DNA of 48,754 bases from Pedobacter miscanthi (GCF_003315595.1 NZ_QNQU01000021.1:1-48754); one strand, 5' to 3'. Numbered from the stretch's first letter, positions 14,682-23,978 are shown. The notes: generated by a model from the letters alone, not told the origin. Numbers and translations: made by a program.

Positions 14682-15452
14682 CTAATTCAGGTTAATTTTG
14701 ATATTTCCTGTTTCTATTGCCGGATGTTCTTTCTGGAAGTTGTTAAACGATTCTTTCATTTTATTTAATGCATAAGCTTTCGCATTGCTGATGTTTTTGC
14801 CCAGGGCATAAAATTTATTGATGATGTAGATTTTAAAAAGATATTCTTTTAGCTCTGCCGAAGCCTGTGTATCAGTCATTACTTTTGCTAAATTTTCGCG
14901 GTCAACAAAATTAACCAGACCAGCATGCGAAGCAATATAATTGGCAACTTTGTTTAAACTGTCTTGCCGGTTGCCAAAGGCATCTTTTGCTGTATTAATA
15001 TCGTCAATAGCTTTTAACTGCGGGGCAATTTCTTTGGCTAAAACTTCTTTGTTAAGGGCGGTGAGTCCTTTAGGCACAAAGAACTCCGTATCCAATTTAT
15101 AGGGATCAACAAAAAGGAATATGGTATCCTTTAAAGCAGGATTTATTAAAGTATACCGGTCTACTATACCCGTAGCCGAATGTTCACTTTTTCTTTTGGT
15201 AAAATCAACCCTCGATCCGTCTGGCCAGCGATAAGAATTTTCAAGTTTGGCCATCCTCATGCTTAAATAACTTCTATCGGCTAAGTTTTTAAAGGCACCG
15301 GTGCCTATGGGCCGGTTGATAGATGCACCATAACCATCATCAGGTCCTTTCAGGTTTTCAAAAGTGACGTAGGTCATGAGTGTATCAGACGGCAGTTGGG
15401 CCTTGGTTAAGGAGGCAATTAAGCAAAAAATTAAGGTATAGCAAGTTTTCAT
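14682..15452 (-). CDS. Secreted hypothetical protein
   Basis: A 256-residue protein with a signal peptide (MKTCYTLIFCLIASLTKAQ) followed by a mixed alpha/beta part. The later half is helical and rich in Lys, Asn and Ala. No catalytic motif or named domain is recognised. The start at 15452 is chosen because the longer frame to 15563 would place 37 unlikely residues before the signal peptide. It is divergent from polA and likely first in a two-gene unit with the Gly/Met-rich secreted protein. Confidence 0.65.
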   Translation of the reverse strand: MKTCYTLIFCLIASLTKAQLPSDTLMTYVTFENLKGPDDGYGASINRPIGTGAFKNLADRSYLSMRMAKLENSYRWPDGSRVDFTKRKSEHSATGIVDRYTLINPALKDTIFLFVDPYKLDTEFFVPKGLTALNKEVLAKEIAPQLKAIDDINTAKDAFGNRQDSLNKVANYIASHAGLVNFVDRENLAKVMTDTQASAELKEYLFKIYIINKFYALGKNISNAKAYALNKMKESFNNFQKEHPAIETGNIKINLN

Positions 15453-15541
15453 AAAAGCGTTTTTATTCAGATGATGCTTAAAATAAGAGATTTCAATAAA
15501 TAATTTATTTTTTTGTTGAAAAAGCATTTTAGTGATATGAG

Positions 15542-15549
15542 TAACTTTG
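15542..15549 (+). promoter_or_regulatory. -7 element of polA
   Basis: TAACTTTG matches TAnnTTTG and lies 60 bases upstream of the polA start. TTG/TTTG words at 15512-15518 are somewhat far for a -33 box. Confidence 0.45.
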
Positions 15550-15609
15550 GTTACTTTTATCACTCGATAAATCTATTTGTCGGTGTAATCTTTAAACCGG
15601 TGTAATCAC

Positions 15610-18417
15610 ATGAATAAAAAACTCTTTCTCCTAGATGGTATGGCGCTAATGTACAGGGCGCATTTTGCATTAAGTAAAAATCCGCGTTTTACCTCAACAG
15701 GTATCAATACATCGGCAGTAATGGGTTTTACCAATACCTTATTAGATGTACTGAAGAAAGAAAAACCGACACATATTGCAGTTGTTTTTGATACTGAGGC
15801 CCCAACAGAAAGGCATACTACCTTTGAGGCTTATAAAGCACAACGCCAGGCCATGCCCGAAGACCTTGCTGCTGCCATGCCTTACGTGATTAAACTGATC
15901 ACCGGTTTCAACATTCCTGTAATTACATCTGATGGTTACGAAGCCGATGATATTATTGGTACACTGGCCAAAAAAGCAGAAGCCAAAGGTTTCCAGGTGT
16001 ATTGTATGACACCGGATAAGGATTTTGCACAACTGGTTTCCGAAAATATTTTCATTTACAAACCTGCCCGTATGGGTAGTGATATGGAAATATTGGGCGT
16101 AAAAGAAGTACTGGCCAAATGGGAGATCGAAAATGTATTACAGGTAATCGATATTTTGGGTTTATGGGGCGATGCTGTTGATAATATCCCGGGCATTCCG
16201 GGTATTGGCGAAAAAACGGCTAAAGCCCTGATCAAACAATATGGTTCGATGGAGAAAATTATCGAAAACTCGCACGAACTAAAAGGTAAACAGCGCGAAA
16301 ATGTAGAGAATTTTGCCGAGCAGGGTTTGTTATCCAAAAAACTGGCCACCATTTTACTGGATGTACCTGTTGAGCTGGATGAAGCCAGTTTAGAACTTTG
16401 TGATCCGAGCCGCGATTTACTGGAGCCTTTGTTTACCGAATTAGAATTCAGGACTTTAGGCCGCAGGGTATTCGGCGACGAATTTTCGGTTACCACCGCC
16501 CGTTTTCAAGAAGGTACCCAAACCGACCTTTTCGGCAATCAATCTGGTGAGACCATACAATATACCAATACACTCGAAGAAGAACCGGCAGAAAAACTTC
16601 CAGCCAAAACCATCGAAAATACAGAGCACGACTATCAGCTGGTAGATACCGCCGAACAACGTGCTGATTTGATTAAATTATTGCTGGCAGAAAAACGGAT
16701 TTCGTTTGATACCGAAACTACCGGTACCGATGCCAACATAGCCGATCTGGTTGGCTTATCTTTTTCTATAAAACCAGGTTCGGGTTATTATATCCCTGTT
16801 CCCGCAGTTAGGGAAGAAGCCCAGCAGATTGTTGATGAATTTAGGGTGGTTTTGGAAAATGAATCGATCGAAAAGATTGGCCAGAATACCAAATACGATA
16901 TCCTGGTATTAAAATGGTATGGCGTTGAGGTAAAAGGAAAACTTTTCGATACCATGCTGGCCCATTATTTAATCGATCCCGACACCCGCCATGGTATGGA
17001 TGTACTATCAGAAAACTACCTGGGTTATTCGCCCATTTCGATCACCAAATTAATTGGTCCGAAAGGTAAAAACCAGGTTACCATGCGCGATGTTCCGGTA
17101 ATTGATGTGGTTGATTATGCCGCAGAAGATGCTGATGTAACCTTACAGCTGGCACATATTTTCGAGCCGAAATTAAAGGAACTGAATGCAGCTAAACTGG
17201 CCGAAGAAATTGAAAATCCTTTGGTATATGTTTTGGCCGATATCGAAAAAGAAGGGGTGCGTATTGATATTGAAACCTTGATCGCTTATTCGAAAGAACT
17301 GGAGACAGAGATTATCAAATTTGAACAGAATGTTTATGATAAAGCAGGAATTAAATTCAACCTGGCCTCGCCAAAACAATTGGGCGAAGTGTTATTTGAT
17401 AAACTCCAGCTTGATCCAAAAGCTAAAAAGACCAAAACAGGTCAGTACCAGACCGGTGAAGACGTTTTAATGGCTTTAGCCAGTAAAAGTGATATTGTAC
17501 AGGATATTTTAGATTTCCGCCAGTTACAGAAGCTTAAATCAACTTATGTTGATGCTCTGCCTTTAATGGTTAACCCGAAAACCGGCAGGGTGCATACTTC
17601 ATACAATCAGGCCGTGGCTGCTACGGGCAGGTTAAGTTCTAATAATCCGAACCTGCAAAACATCCCAATCCGTACCGAACGAGGAAGAGAAGTGCGTAAA
17701 GCCTTTATTGCAAGGGATGAAAACCATATCCTTTTATCAGCCGATTATTCGCAGATAGAATTGCGCATCATTGCCGAAATCAGTAAGGAAGAAAATATGC
17801 TGGATGCTTTTAGTAAAGGGATCGACATTCATACCGCCACAGCAGCCAAAGTATATGGCGTAAGCATTGAAGAGGTAGACGGAACCCAGCGCAGAAATGC
17901 CAAAGCGGTAAACTTTGGTATTATTTACGGTCAGTCGGCTTTTGGTTTGTCACAAAATTTAGGTATTCCGCGTAAAGAAGCAGCAGAAATTATCGAACAA
18001 TATTTTGCGCAGTATCCGGGCATTAAACGCTACATGAGCGATACCATGAACTTTGCACGTGAGAACGGATTTGTAGAAACGATAATGGGCAGAAGACGCT
18101 ATTTGCGCGACATTAACTCTGCCAATCAGACCGTACGTGGTTTTGCCGAACGAAATGCCATTAACGCACCAATTCAGGGCTCGGCTGCTGATATGATCAA
18201 AATAGCCATGATTAATATCCATAAAGAAATGAAAGCACAACGCCTGCAATCAACCATGACCATGCAAGTGCATGATGAGTTGGTGTTTGATGTGTTAAAA
18301 TCGGAAAAAGAGGCAATGAAAGCCATTATACAGGATAAAATGGCCAATGCCATAAAATTAACCGTGCCAATTGTGGTCGAAATCGGAGAAGGAGATAACT
18401 GGCTGGCTGCACACTAA
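15610..18417 (+). CDS. polA: DNA polymerase I
   Basis: A 935-residue polymerase for repair and Okazaki-fragment processing. Three parts are visible: a 5'-3' flap nuclease (about residues 1-290, with VVFDTEAPTERH, GYEADDIIGTLA and DNIPGIPGIGEKTA), a 3'-5' exonuclease (D367 and E369 in FDTETTGTD, later YAAEDADVT), and the polymerase (RLSSNNPNLQNIP; D712 in DYSQIELR; RRNAKAVNFGIIYG; D889 in QVHDELVF). The proofreading residues are intact, unlike in Thermus or Bacillus enzymes. A TAACTTTG element precedes it, and the following lipoprotein gene starts one base after its stop. Confidence 0.98.
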   Translation: MNKKLFLLDGMALMYRAHFALSKNPRFTSTGINTSAVMGFTNTLLDVLKKEKPTHIAVVFDTEAPTERHTTFEAYKAQRQAMPEDLAAAMPYVIKLITGFNIPVITSDGYEADDIIGTLAKKAEAKGFQVYCMTPDKDFAQLVSENIFIYKPARMGSDMEILGVKEVLAKWEIENVLQVIDILGLWGDAVDNIPGIPGIGEKTAKALIKQYGSMEKIIENSHELKGKQRENVENFAEQGLLSKKLATILLDVPVELDEASLELCDPSRDLLEPLFTELEFRTLGRRVFGDEFSVTTARFQEGTQTDLFGNQSGETIQYTNTLEEEPAEKLPAKTIENTEHDYQLVDTAEQRADLIKLLLAEKRISFDTETTGTDANIADLVGLSFSIKPGSGYYIPVPAVREEAQQIVDEFRVVLENESIEKIGQNTKYDILVLKWYGVEVKGKLFDTMLAHYLIDPDTRHGMDVLSENYLGYSPISITKLIGPKGKNQVTMRDVPVIDVVDYAAEDADVTLQLAHIFEPKLKELNAAKLAEEIENPLVYVLADIEKEGVRIDIETLIAYSKELETEIIKFEQNVYDKAGIKFNLASPKQLGEVLFDKLQLDPKAKKTKTGQYQTGEDVLMALASKSDIVQDILDFRQLQKLKSTYVDALPLMVNPKTGRVHTSYNQAVAATGRLSSNNPNLQNIPIRTERGREVRKAFIARDENHILLSADYSQIELRIIAEISKEENMLDAFSKGIDIHTATAAKVYGVSIEEVDGTQRRNAKAVNFGIIYGQSAFGLSQNLGIPRKEAAEIIEQYFAQYPGIKRYMSDTMNFARENGFVETIMGRRRYLRDINSANQTVRGFAERNAINAPIQGSAADMIKIAMINIHKEMKAQRLQSTMTMQVHDELVFDVLKSEKEAMKAIIQDKMANAIKLTVPIVVEIGEGDNWLAAH

Positions 18418-18418
18418 T

Positions 18419-19288
18419 ATGAAAACGCTCTCTATATTTATTTTAAGCTGCCTGATTACTATTGGCTGCCTTGCTCAAAAAAGCGATACGCTGATTACTT
18501 ACAATTTTGGAGGTAATTATGGTAAAGCTAAATCGGCGGAAACTTTTAAAGTTTACAAGAAAGACAGTGTCTGGATCAGAACAACTTTTAATGCTAAACA
18601 GGTATTAACCAAATCTGAAACATTTACCGACCGTAAATTAAAAATGTTAAACGGCGAATATCTGGAGTATGAAAACGGAAAAGTTTCGTTAAAGGGGTTT
18701 TACCTGAATAACAAAAAAACTGGCCTTTGGACAAGTTTTGATGCTGACAACAAGCCAAAGGAAACAAAAGTTTACGATCAGGACAAACTTAACGGTGCTT
18801 ACGCTGCTTATTGGAAAAATGGTGCGCCTAAAACAACGGGAAACTATACTGAAGATAAGAAAACGGGGGAATGGAAAATTAACTATGAAGATGGTAAACC
18901 TGCGCTTAAAGAGCTTTATGATAGCAAAAGCAAAGTAACAGACAGCACTTATTTAGATATAGATGGTGAACCGGTAAGCAAAGCCGAAATTACAACAGAA
19001 CCCACGTTTCCTGGCGGCATGAAGAAGTTTTATATGTTTCTGGCCAAAAGCATCAGGTATCCGGCAGATGCCCGGAACAGCAGGGCGCAGGGAAAGGTTT
19101 ATTTATCATTTTCAGTATCGGACACGGGCAAAATAGAAGATATTAAGGTTATTTCGGCACCACACATTGGTTTAGCAGAGGAAGCCATAAAGGTATTGGA
19201 ACAATCTCCAGACTGGATTCCGGCTACCTTATTCGGTAAAACAATAGCTGCACCCTACAACATCTATATTAGTTTTTCCCTTAATTAG
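18419..19288 (+). CDS. MORN-repeat protein with TonB C-terminal domain
   Basis: A 289-residue exported protein, perhaps a lipoprotein (TIGC at residues 13-16, though AQ also offers a signal-peptidase I site). The middle part has repeats of the YwqK/MORN type: LNGEYLEYENGKVSLKGFY, KKTGLWTSFDADNK, LNGAYAAYWKNGAPKTTGNY, KKTGEWKINYEDGKP. The C-terminus (from about residue 200) is a TonB C-terminal fold: FPGGMKKFYMFLAKSIRYP, GKVYLSFSVSDTGKIEDIKV, and IPATLFGKTIAAPYNI. It has no TonB transmembrane anchor or Pro-rich spanner, so it is not a classic energy transducer. One base separates it from polA. Confidence 0.82.
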   Translation: MKTLSIFILSCLITIGCLAQKSDTLITYNFGGNYGKAKSAETFKVYKKDSVWIRTTFNAKQVLTKSETFTDRKLKMLNGEYLEYENGKVSLKGFYLNNKKTGLWTSFDADNKPKETKVYDQDKLNGAYAAYWKNGAPKTTGNYTEDKKTGEWKINYEDGKPALKELYDSKSKVTDSTYLDIDGEPVSKAEITTEPTFPGGMKKFYMFLAKSIRYPADARNSRAQGKVYLSFSVSDTGKIEDIKVISAPHIGLAEEAIKVLEQSPDWIPATLFGKTIAAPYNIYISFSLN

Positions 19289-19444
19289 TTTTTTAGTTAA
19301 ATAAAAATATTCGTTATCTTCATTAAAACTTCATATCGATTTATGAATTTTATATCAACAAAATAAACGAGTAAAACAGCAATTATGAAACCTCTGAGTG
19401 TAACGAAGAAGCTTCATAACAATTAAAAAACAAATCTAAAAATT

Positions 19445-19783
19445 ATGAAAAAGTTATTGAGTTTAATCGCAATCGCAGCATTTGGTTTAACCACAGCATT
19501 TGCTCAAACACCGGCAACAACTCCTGCAAAGGCTAAAACAGTTGCTAAAAAAGAAGTAAAAACTACCACTGCCCCAGTAAAAGCAGGTGTAAAGCAAGAG
19601 GCCAAAAAAGTAGAAACTAAAACCACTACTACAGCTGCTAAAGTAAAAGCAGATGGTACTCCGGATATGCGTTTTAAAGAAAATAAAGCAAAGGCAGTAA
19701 CTAAAGTTGCTGGTCCGACCAAAAAAGACGGTACAGCTGATATGCGCTACAAAGCAAACAAAGAAGCTGCTAAAAAGAATTAG
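19445..19783 (+). CDS. Small secreted Lys/Ala/Thr-rich protein with repeated DGTxDMR motif
   Basis: A 112-residue protein with a signal peptide (MKKLLSLIAIAAFGLTTAFA). The mature part is low-complexity Lys, Ala and Thr, then has two copies of one motif: KADGTPDMRFKENKAK and KKDGTADMRYKANKEA (about residues 70-85 and 96-111). It is strongly basic and probably periplasmic or surface-exposed. No function is known to me. It is monocistronic, with a clear terminator after it. Confidence 0.75.
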   Translation: MKKLLSLIAIAAFGLTTAFAQTPATTPAKAKTVAKKEVKTTTAPVKAGVKQEAKKVETKTTTTAAKVKADGTPDMRFKENKAKAVTKVAGPTKKDGTADMRYKANKEAAKKN

Positions 19784-19801
19784 GTTCAGGTTTATAATTT
19801 G

Positions 19802-19840
19802 AAAAGGTCTCCGGTGAAAATCGGAGGCCTTTTTTGTTTT
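19802..19840 (+). terminator. Terminator after the DGTxDMR protein gene
   Basis: AAAAGG-CTCCG pairs with CGGAG-CCTTTT around GTGAAAAT, followed by TTTTTTGTTTTT. Confidence 0.85.
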
Positions 19841-19886
19841 TACGTTACATGGATTACTCCTTAAGTATGCACTTCACAAAAAAAAT

Positions 19887-19972
19887 CGTCATCCCGACCG
19901 GAACGCAGTGGAGTGGAGAGATCTACCTCGAGACAGATTTCTCCATTCCGTTGCACTTCAGTCGAAATGACG
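19887..19972. repeat. Family A palindromic repeat, copy 3
   Basis: Arms CGTCATCCCGAC and GTCGAAATGACG with internal GGAGAGATCTACCT and AGACAGATTTCTCCA. It lies between convergent genes. Confidence 0.75.
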
Positions 19973-19982
19973 AATAATTAAA

Positions 19983-20660
19983 CTACAAACTTATCGTCTC
20001 ACCAATTTCTGGCAATAACAACGTTTTCTTTTCGCGCTCAAATTTATCAACGGCTACTTTAGCATCAATTTCGATTACCGGAAAAGTATTATAATGAACG
20101 CCGATTACCTTATCGCAATCAAAATATTTTGTTGCAATTAATGCATCATCAACATCCATGGTATAGTTTCCGCCGATAGGTAAAATGGCATAATCGAGGT
20201 TATAAATATCGGCCAAAACCTTCATTTCGATGGTTAAACCAGTATCACCTGCAAAGTAAATCTGCTTGCCATCAAGCTCCAGTACAAAGCCGGCCGGATT
20301 ACCACCATAACTTCCATCAGGTAACCCCGACGAATGCGTGGCGGGCACCATACGTACCGCTCCCCAGTCGAAGGTAAACTTACCAAAGTTCATTCCGTGT
20401 ACCTTTTCAATGCCTTGTTTTGCTACCCAGTCGGTAATTTCGGGCATGGCTATAACGGTTGCCTGCGTTTGTTTAGCAAGAGAAACTAAATCGGCCACAT
20501 GATCGCCATGACCATGACTCACCAAAATATAATCAGCCTCAATCGATTTAATGTCGATATGTTTAGCTAAGGGGTTGTGTGATATAAATGGATCGAATAA
20601 TAATTTTTTGCCAGCAGCTTCGAGCAGGAAGCAGGATTGGCCATAATAAGTGAATTTCAT
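19983..20660 (-). CDS. UPF0173-type metal-dependent hydrolase (beta-lactamase fold)
   Basis: A 225-residue cytoplasmic protein of the metallo-beta-lactamase fold. The zinc-site motif HGHGDH (H49, H51, D53, H54) follows ADYILVSHG, and FAGDTGLTIEMK and GVHYNTFPVIEID carry the further ligands. The arrangement and length match the UPF0173 (YtkL-like) group, whose substrate is unknown. It ends a run of minus-strand genes that includes ybaB, 74 bases upstream; the gap holds family D repeats. Not a resistance beta-lactamase. Confidence 0.88.
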   Translation of the reverse strand: MKFTYYGQSCFLLEAAGKKLLFDPFISHNPLAKHIDIKSIEADYILVSHGHGDHVADLVSLAKQTQATVIAMPEITDWVAKQGIEKVHGMNFGKFTFDWGAVRMVPATHSSGLPDGSYGGNPAGFVLELDGKQIYFAGDTGLTIEMKVLADIYNLDYAILPIGGNYTMDVDDALIATKYFDCDKVIGVHYNTFPVIEIDAKVAVDKFEREKKTLLLPEIGETISL

Positions 20661-20663
20661 GAT

Positions 20664-20722
20664 TATAGTATCAAGTATGGGGTTTTGAGTATCAAGTATT
20701 GAGACAGGAGTATCAAGACAAA
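20664..20722. repeat. Family D short repeats (GTATCAAGTA)
   Basis: AGTATCAAGTAT, GAGTATCAAGTATTGAGA and GAGTATCAAGA occur in a row between ybaB and the hydrolase gene. The same words fill 42366-42466. Confidence 0.65.
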
Positions 20723-20734
20723 CTTGTTTATTGA

Positions 20735-21040
20735 TTATTGGCCAAACATACCGCCTAAGCCACCCAGCATATCCTGTGCTGATGCCTGCATTTCGGCAGC
20801 ACTTACCTGTTCGGCGCTTGCAAGGGCTTTATTAATTGCGGTCAACAATAATTCTTCAAGCTCTTCTTTATCTGCATTTTTTAGAAATTCTTCGTCAATG
20901 GCTACTGCGGTAATGGCTTTATTTGCTGTTGCGGTGATTTTAATTGCACCATTTTCAACTTCACCATAAACCGATATGGTATCCAGGCGTTTTTTGATTT
21001 CTTCGGCTTTTTGTTGCGCCGCAAATAATTTATCGAACAT
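20735..21040 (-). CDS. ybaB: YbaB/EbfC nucleoid-associated protein
   Basis: A 101-residue DNA-binding protein that dimerises and coats the nucleoid. The family pattern is clear: MFDKLFAAQQKAEEIKKRL, GAIKITATANKAITAVAIDEE, then an acidic helix ELEELLLTAINKALASAEQVSAAEM and a Gly/Met tail. In many bacteria it lies with recR or dnaX, but not here: it sits between a membrane protein gene (22 bases upstream) and the UPF0173 hydrolase. Confidence 0.92.
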   Translation of the reverse strand: MFDKLFAAQQKAEEIKKRLDTISVYGEVENGAIKITATANKAITAVAIDEEFLKNADKEELEELLLTAINKALASAEQVSAAEMQASAQDMLGGLGGMFGQ

Positions 21041-21062
21041 ATCTTTTTGTTTTATAATAGAA

Positions 21063-22046
21063 CTAAATCCGGCCTAAAATCGTATTCGCCTCATCAAGAA
21101 AACGTTCAATTTTTTTAGTGCCTGTAAAGCTTTTAAGGATTAAAGTAGTGGTTTTGTTTTTGGCAGGCACTAAAATCTCTGCCCTGACTTCGGTACCGGA
21201 GTAAATAAAATTGGTTGTTTTACGGATAATCTGAAAGCGGACCAGATCGTCAAAAGGGTATTCTTTTACCACACGGCCCCCAAATGTGGAGCGGATAATC
21301 TTTTTCTGGCCTTTATCAAAACGGACATTCGAAGTGGCGGCAAAAAGAAGCGCTAAACCAATGGCCGCAGGAAGAAAAGTTAAAAAGATTTTTTGAAAAG
21401 CCTTTTCATTGGCCATAAAACCGGGATTAAGCAATATAGCCACAGTTGCACCTATAAAAATCAATCCAAAGATTAAACTGCCCAGCTTGTTATCACGCAA
21501 TAAATACACGTTTCCTTCTTCTTTAAAGAATTTAAAATCATATATGGTCTGCTTTGGAATTACGGGTGCATTGGCAAAAACCAGTTCGTCAATTTTTGGC
21601 AATACCTCCTGCTGAAATTGGATCAGGTTAGGATTACCGGCTTTGCTGTAACCATTAGAAACAATTATTCCCTTACCATGACGGTTGCTCTTTCTAAACA
21701 GCCTGTAATTAAATCCACTCCCCAATACTTCGTAAGCCTGTACGGCAGCAATATCATCAAACGGTATTGAACCCGCAGGCAAAAATCCAATCTTTTTATA
21801 CAGGGTTCTACTATTCCCGTCGAAAATAACTTTTGTTTCTGCTGTAAAAATGAGCAGTAAGGGGATTACCAGCAAAAAGCCATAATAGCCAAAGGTAAAA
21901 CCCGCAGAATAACCCTGCAGCGTTGCTGACAGATAAAAAATAAAAGCCGCAATTAATACAAAAAAGATCAGTCCAACTATCCTTAAATTTCTTTTCGGAT
22001 AGATGGTTAATGTATCAGGTTCAATAAGCCACTTTGTTTTTGCCAT
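21063..22046 (-). CDS. Membrane protein with internally duplicated PH-like units
   Basis: A 327-residue protein of two similar halves. Each half has two hydrophobic segments (about residues 24-68 and 185-240) followed by a beta-rich domain. The domains share a pattern: VIFDGNSRTLYKKIGFLPAG then PFDDIAAVQ in the first, and VRFDKGQKKIIRSTFGGRVV then PFDDLVRFQ in the second. This resembles bacterial PH-like domain membrane proteins, though I cannot name the family with certainty. It starts 6 bases after the serine hydrolase gene and ends 22 bases before ybaB, so is surely cotranscribed. Confidence 0.7.
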   Translation of the reverse strand: MAKTKWLIEPDTLTIYPKRNLRIVGLIFFVLIAAFIFYLSATLQGYSAGFTFGYYGFLLVIPLLLIFTAETKVIFDGNSRTLYKKIGFLPAGSIPFDDIAAVQAYEVLGSGFNYRLFRKSNRHGKGIIVSNGYSKAGNPNLIQFQQEVLPKIDELVFANAPVIPKQTIYDFKFFKEEGNVYLLRDNKLGSLIFGLIFIGATVAILLNPGFMANEKAFQKIFLTFLPAAIGLALLFAATSNVRFDKGQKKIIRSTFGGRVVKEYPFDDLVRFQIIRKTTNFIYSGTEVRAEILVPAKNKTTTLILKSFTGTKKIERFLDEANTILGRI

Positions 22047-22052
22047 AAAAAA

Positions 22053-23282
22053 TTAATCTTCGTCAGAGCCAGGCAAACTTCCGTTGCCATGGTAAGCCCC
22101 CTTACGGATAATCGGCATATCAAAGTGCTTGTACAGATCGTCGAGATGCATTAAACTTCCGTTGGTGAGGTTTCCTAAAAACACAATAACAATATTTTTG
22201 TTTAAATCTCTTACATAAATGTGGCGGAAACCATGCCACCAACCTGTGTGGTAAACCACCTTATCCATTTTTTCGCCATCAAACATCCTCCAGCCGTAAC
22301 CGTAGTTGAAGTGTCCGTTAACGGGCTTATTACGACCAGTGTAGGCAGAATCGAGGCTTTTTTGGGTCAGTAACCTTCCGTTTTTCAGATATTTATCAAA
22401 CAATACCAAATCGTGTACGGTACTGTAAATGCCTTTATCTCCAACGGGGCCATCCAAAAAGTTTTGCGCAACAGAATAACGCCAGGTACGATCATGACCA
22501 ACTACATCAACCGGAATTTTTTCGTACTCGGTTGTGCTATACACATGGGTATGTTTTAATCCGGCCGGTTTAAACACATGTTCCATCATGTATTGCGAAT
22601 AACGTTGTCCGGTTACTTTCTCGATAATTGCCCCCAAAACCATAAAATTGGAGTTGTTGTAATGGAAACGGTTATCGGGTTTGGTGTAAGGATTGGGTTT
22701 ACGCTCAGCAATTACGTCCATTACTTCCTGATTGGTTACGCCTTTTTTCATCGGGCGTTTTTCTTTACGCCAGATATCATCGATAAAGTAAACGTAATTC
22801 ATCATACCGCTACGGTGCGAAAGCAACAACTTAACAGTTATCCCGTCGTAAGGGAAATTAGGATAAAACTTTTTTACATTATCATTTAATGATAGTTTAC
22901 CAGCCTCAACCAATTGCATAATGGCTGTGCCTGTAAAGGTTTTGGTAATAGAAGCGAGCTCGAATTCAGAATTGATGTTTAAGCTGTCGCGGTGCAGGTA
23001 ATCGGCCCATCCGATGGCTTTTTCGTAAAGGATTTTTCCATCTTTGGCCACCAGCATATTGCCGTTAAAACCAAACTTTTTATGCAGGTTATCTACAAAA
23101 TCAGCAATCCACTTATCTCCTTTTTCAGGATTGTAAACCAATAACAGGCTGTCGGCTTTATCGTCTTCTTTGGTACGGATCTTTTTTTCAGCGGCCTTTT
23201 TCTCCTCAGCTTTTTTGCCTGAACAGGCGGTTAACAGGGTTGCAGAGAGGGCTAATGCTGAACATATATATCGAAAATTCAT
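22053..23282 (-). CDS. Serine hydrolase lipoprotein (class C beta-lactamase/PBP-like)
   Basis: A 409-residue lipoprotein (lipobox LLTAC, C20) followed by a Lys/Glu-rich linker and a beta-lactamase-related fold. Catalytic signs: S111-x-x-K114 in ASITKTF, Y208-x-N210 in HYNNSNF, and HTG in place of KTG near the C-terminus (YHTGWWHGF). These enzymes are usually esterases or D-amino-acid peptidases; real drug resistance is not implied. It is anchored to a membrane facing the periplasm. First of a tight block with the duplicated membrane protein and ybaB. Confidence 0.88.
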   Translation of the reverse strand: MNFRYICSALALSATLLTACSGKKAEEKKAAEKKIRTKEDDKADSLLLVYNPEKGDKWIADFVDNLHKKFGFNGNMLVAKDGKILYEKAIGWADYLHRDSLNINSEFELASITKTFTGTAIMQLVEAGKLSLNDNVKKFYPNFPYDGITVKLLLSHRSGMMNYVYFIDDIWRKEKRPMKKGVTNQEVMDVIAERKPNPYTKPDNRFHYNNSNFMVLGAIIEKVTGQRYSQYMMEHVFKPAGLKHTHVYSTTEYEKIPVDVVGHDRTWRYSVAQNFLDGPVGDKGIYSTVHDLVLFDKYLKNGRLLTQKSLDSAYTGRNKPVNGHFNYGYGWRMFDGEKMDKVVYHTGWWHGFRHIYVRDLNKNIVIVFLGNLTNGSLMHLDDLYKHFDMPIIRKGAYHGNGSLPGSDED

Positions 23283-23350
23283 TTATTTCAGGGATAGTGT
23301 ATTTAAAACCCGAAAATTAAAGAATTTTAGACGGTTAAAACGAAAGAGTT

Positions 23351-23902
23351 TTACACATTTTCGCAATTTTGGTTGTACCAGCACTCAAATAAATGGCCTT
23401 TACTGCCATAAACGGGATCACTATCAGGATTTTTTACTTTTGCTATATCTTCGTCCGCCTCCGGGCGCTCATCAGCCTCGCCATATTTCATATTATAATC
23501 GGCGCCGTTAGGATAGGCAGCCACGACTGTGAAATCGTCGCTTGAGTTTAATTTCTTGTGTGCCACACCTGCCGGAATGATAATTACATCGCCCTTATCC
23601 AGTTCGATACAAACACCATGCTCGCCGCCAAACTGCACATCAGCCTTACCGCAATATACGCCCATCACCTCGTGTGTATTGCTGTGGTAATGGTGATAGT
23701 CGAAAATACCATCTACCCATGAGTTGGTATAACCATTCTGTGCAAAAACCTTTCTGATCACATCTTCACTATCATCGGGATGTAACCTGAAAGTACCTTT
23801 ATAAATCATTAATGGCAAAGCAGGGTTATTTGGGAAATTGCCGTTCTCTTCTATTTTATGCGCAACTAAGTAAGCTTCTTGTATCAATTTATCTTTGTCC
23901 AT
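23351..23902 (-). CDS. Cupin-domain protein (YjlB-like)
   Basis: A 183-residue cytoplasmic protein with one cupin barrel. Metal-binding motif 1 is HYHSNTHEVMGVYCG, and motif 2 region is GDVIIIPAGVAHKKL. The N-terminal helix and the C-terminal extension (AAYPNGADYNMKYGEADERPE) match the YjlB type of Bacillus subtilis, whose function is unknown. It is followed after 68 bases by the serine hydrolase gene. Confidence 0.82.
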   Translation of the reverse strand: MDKDKLIQEAYLVAHKIEENGNFPNNPALPLMIYKGTFRLHPDDSEDVIRKVFAQNGYTNSWVDGIFDYHHYHSNTHEVMGVYCGKADVQFGGEHGVCIELDKGDVIIIPAGVAHKKLNSSDDFTVVAAYPNGADYNMKYGEADERPEADEDIAKVKNPDSDPVYGSKGHLFECWYNQNCENV

Positions 23903-23978
23903 AACCAGGGTGTTTTAATCATTAACAAAGGAATTGGAAAAGGGTTTAGAGATTTGATGAATTGGGTTAAAAAGCGGT

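Noticed and set aside
22053..23282. Beta-lactam resistance gene
   Set aside because: Although it has SxxK, YxN and HTG motifs, it is a lipoprotein of the broad serine-hydrolase group; the fold alone does not support resistance.
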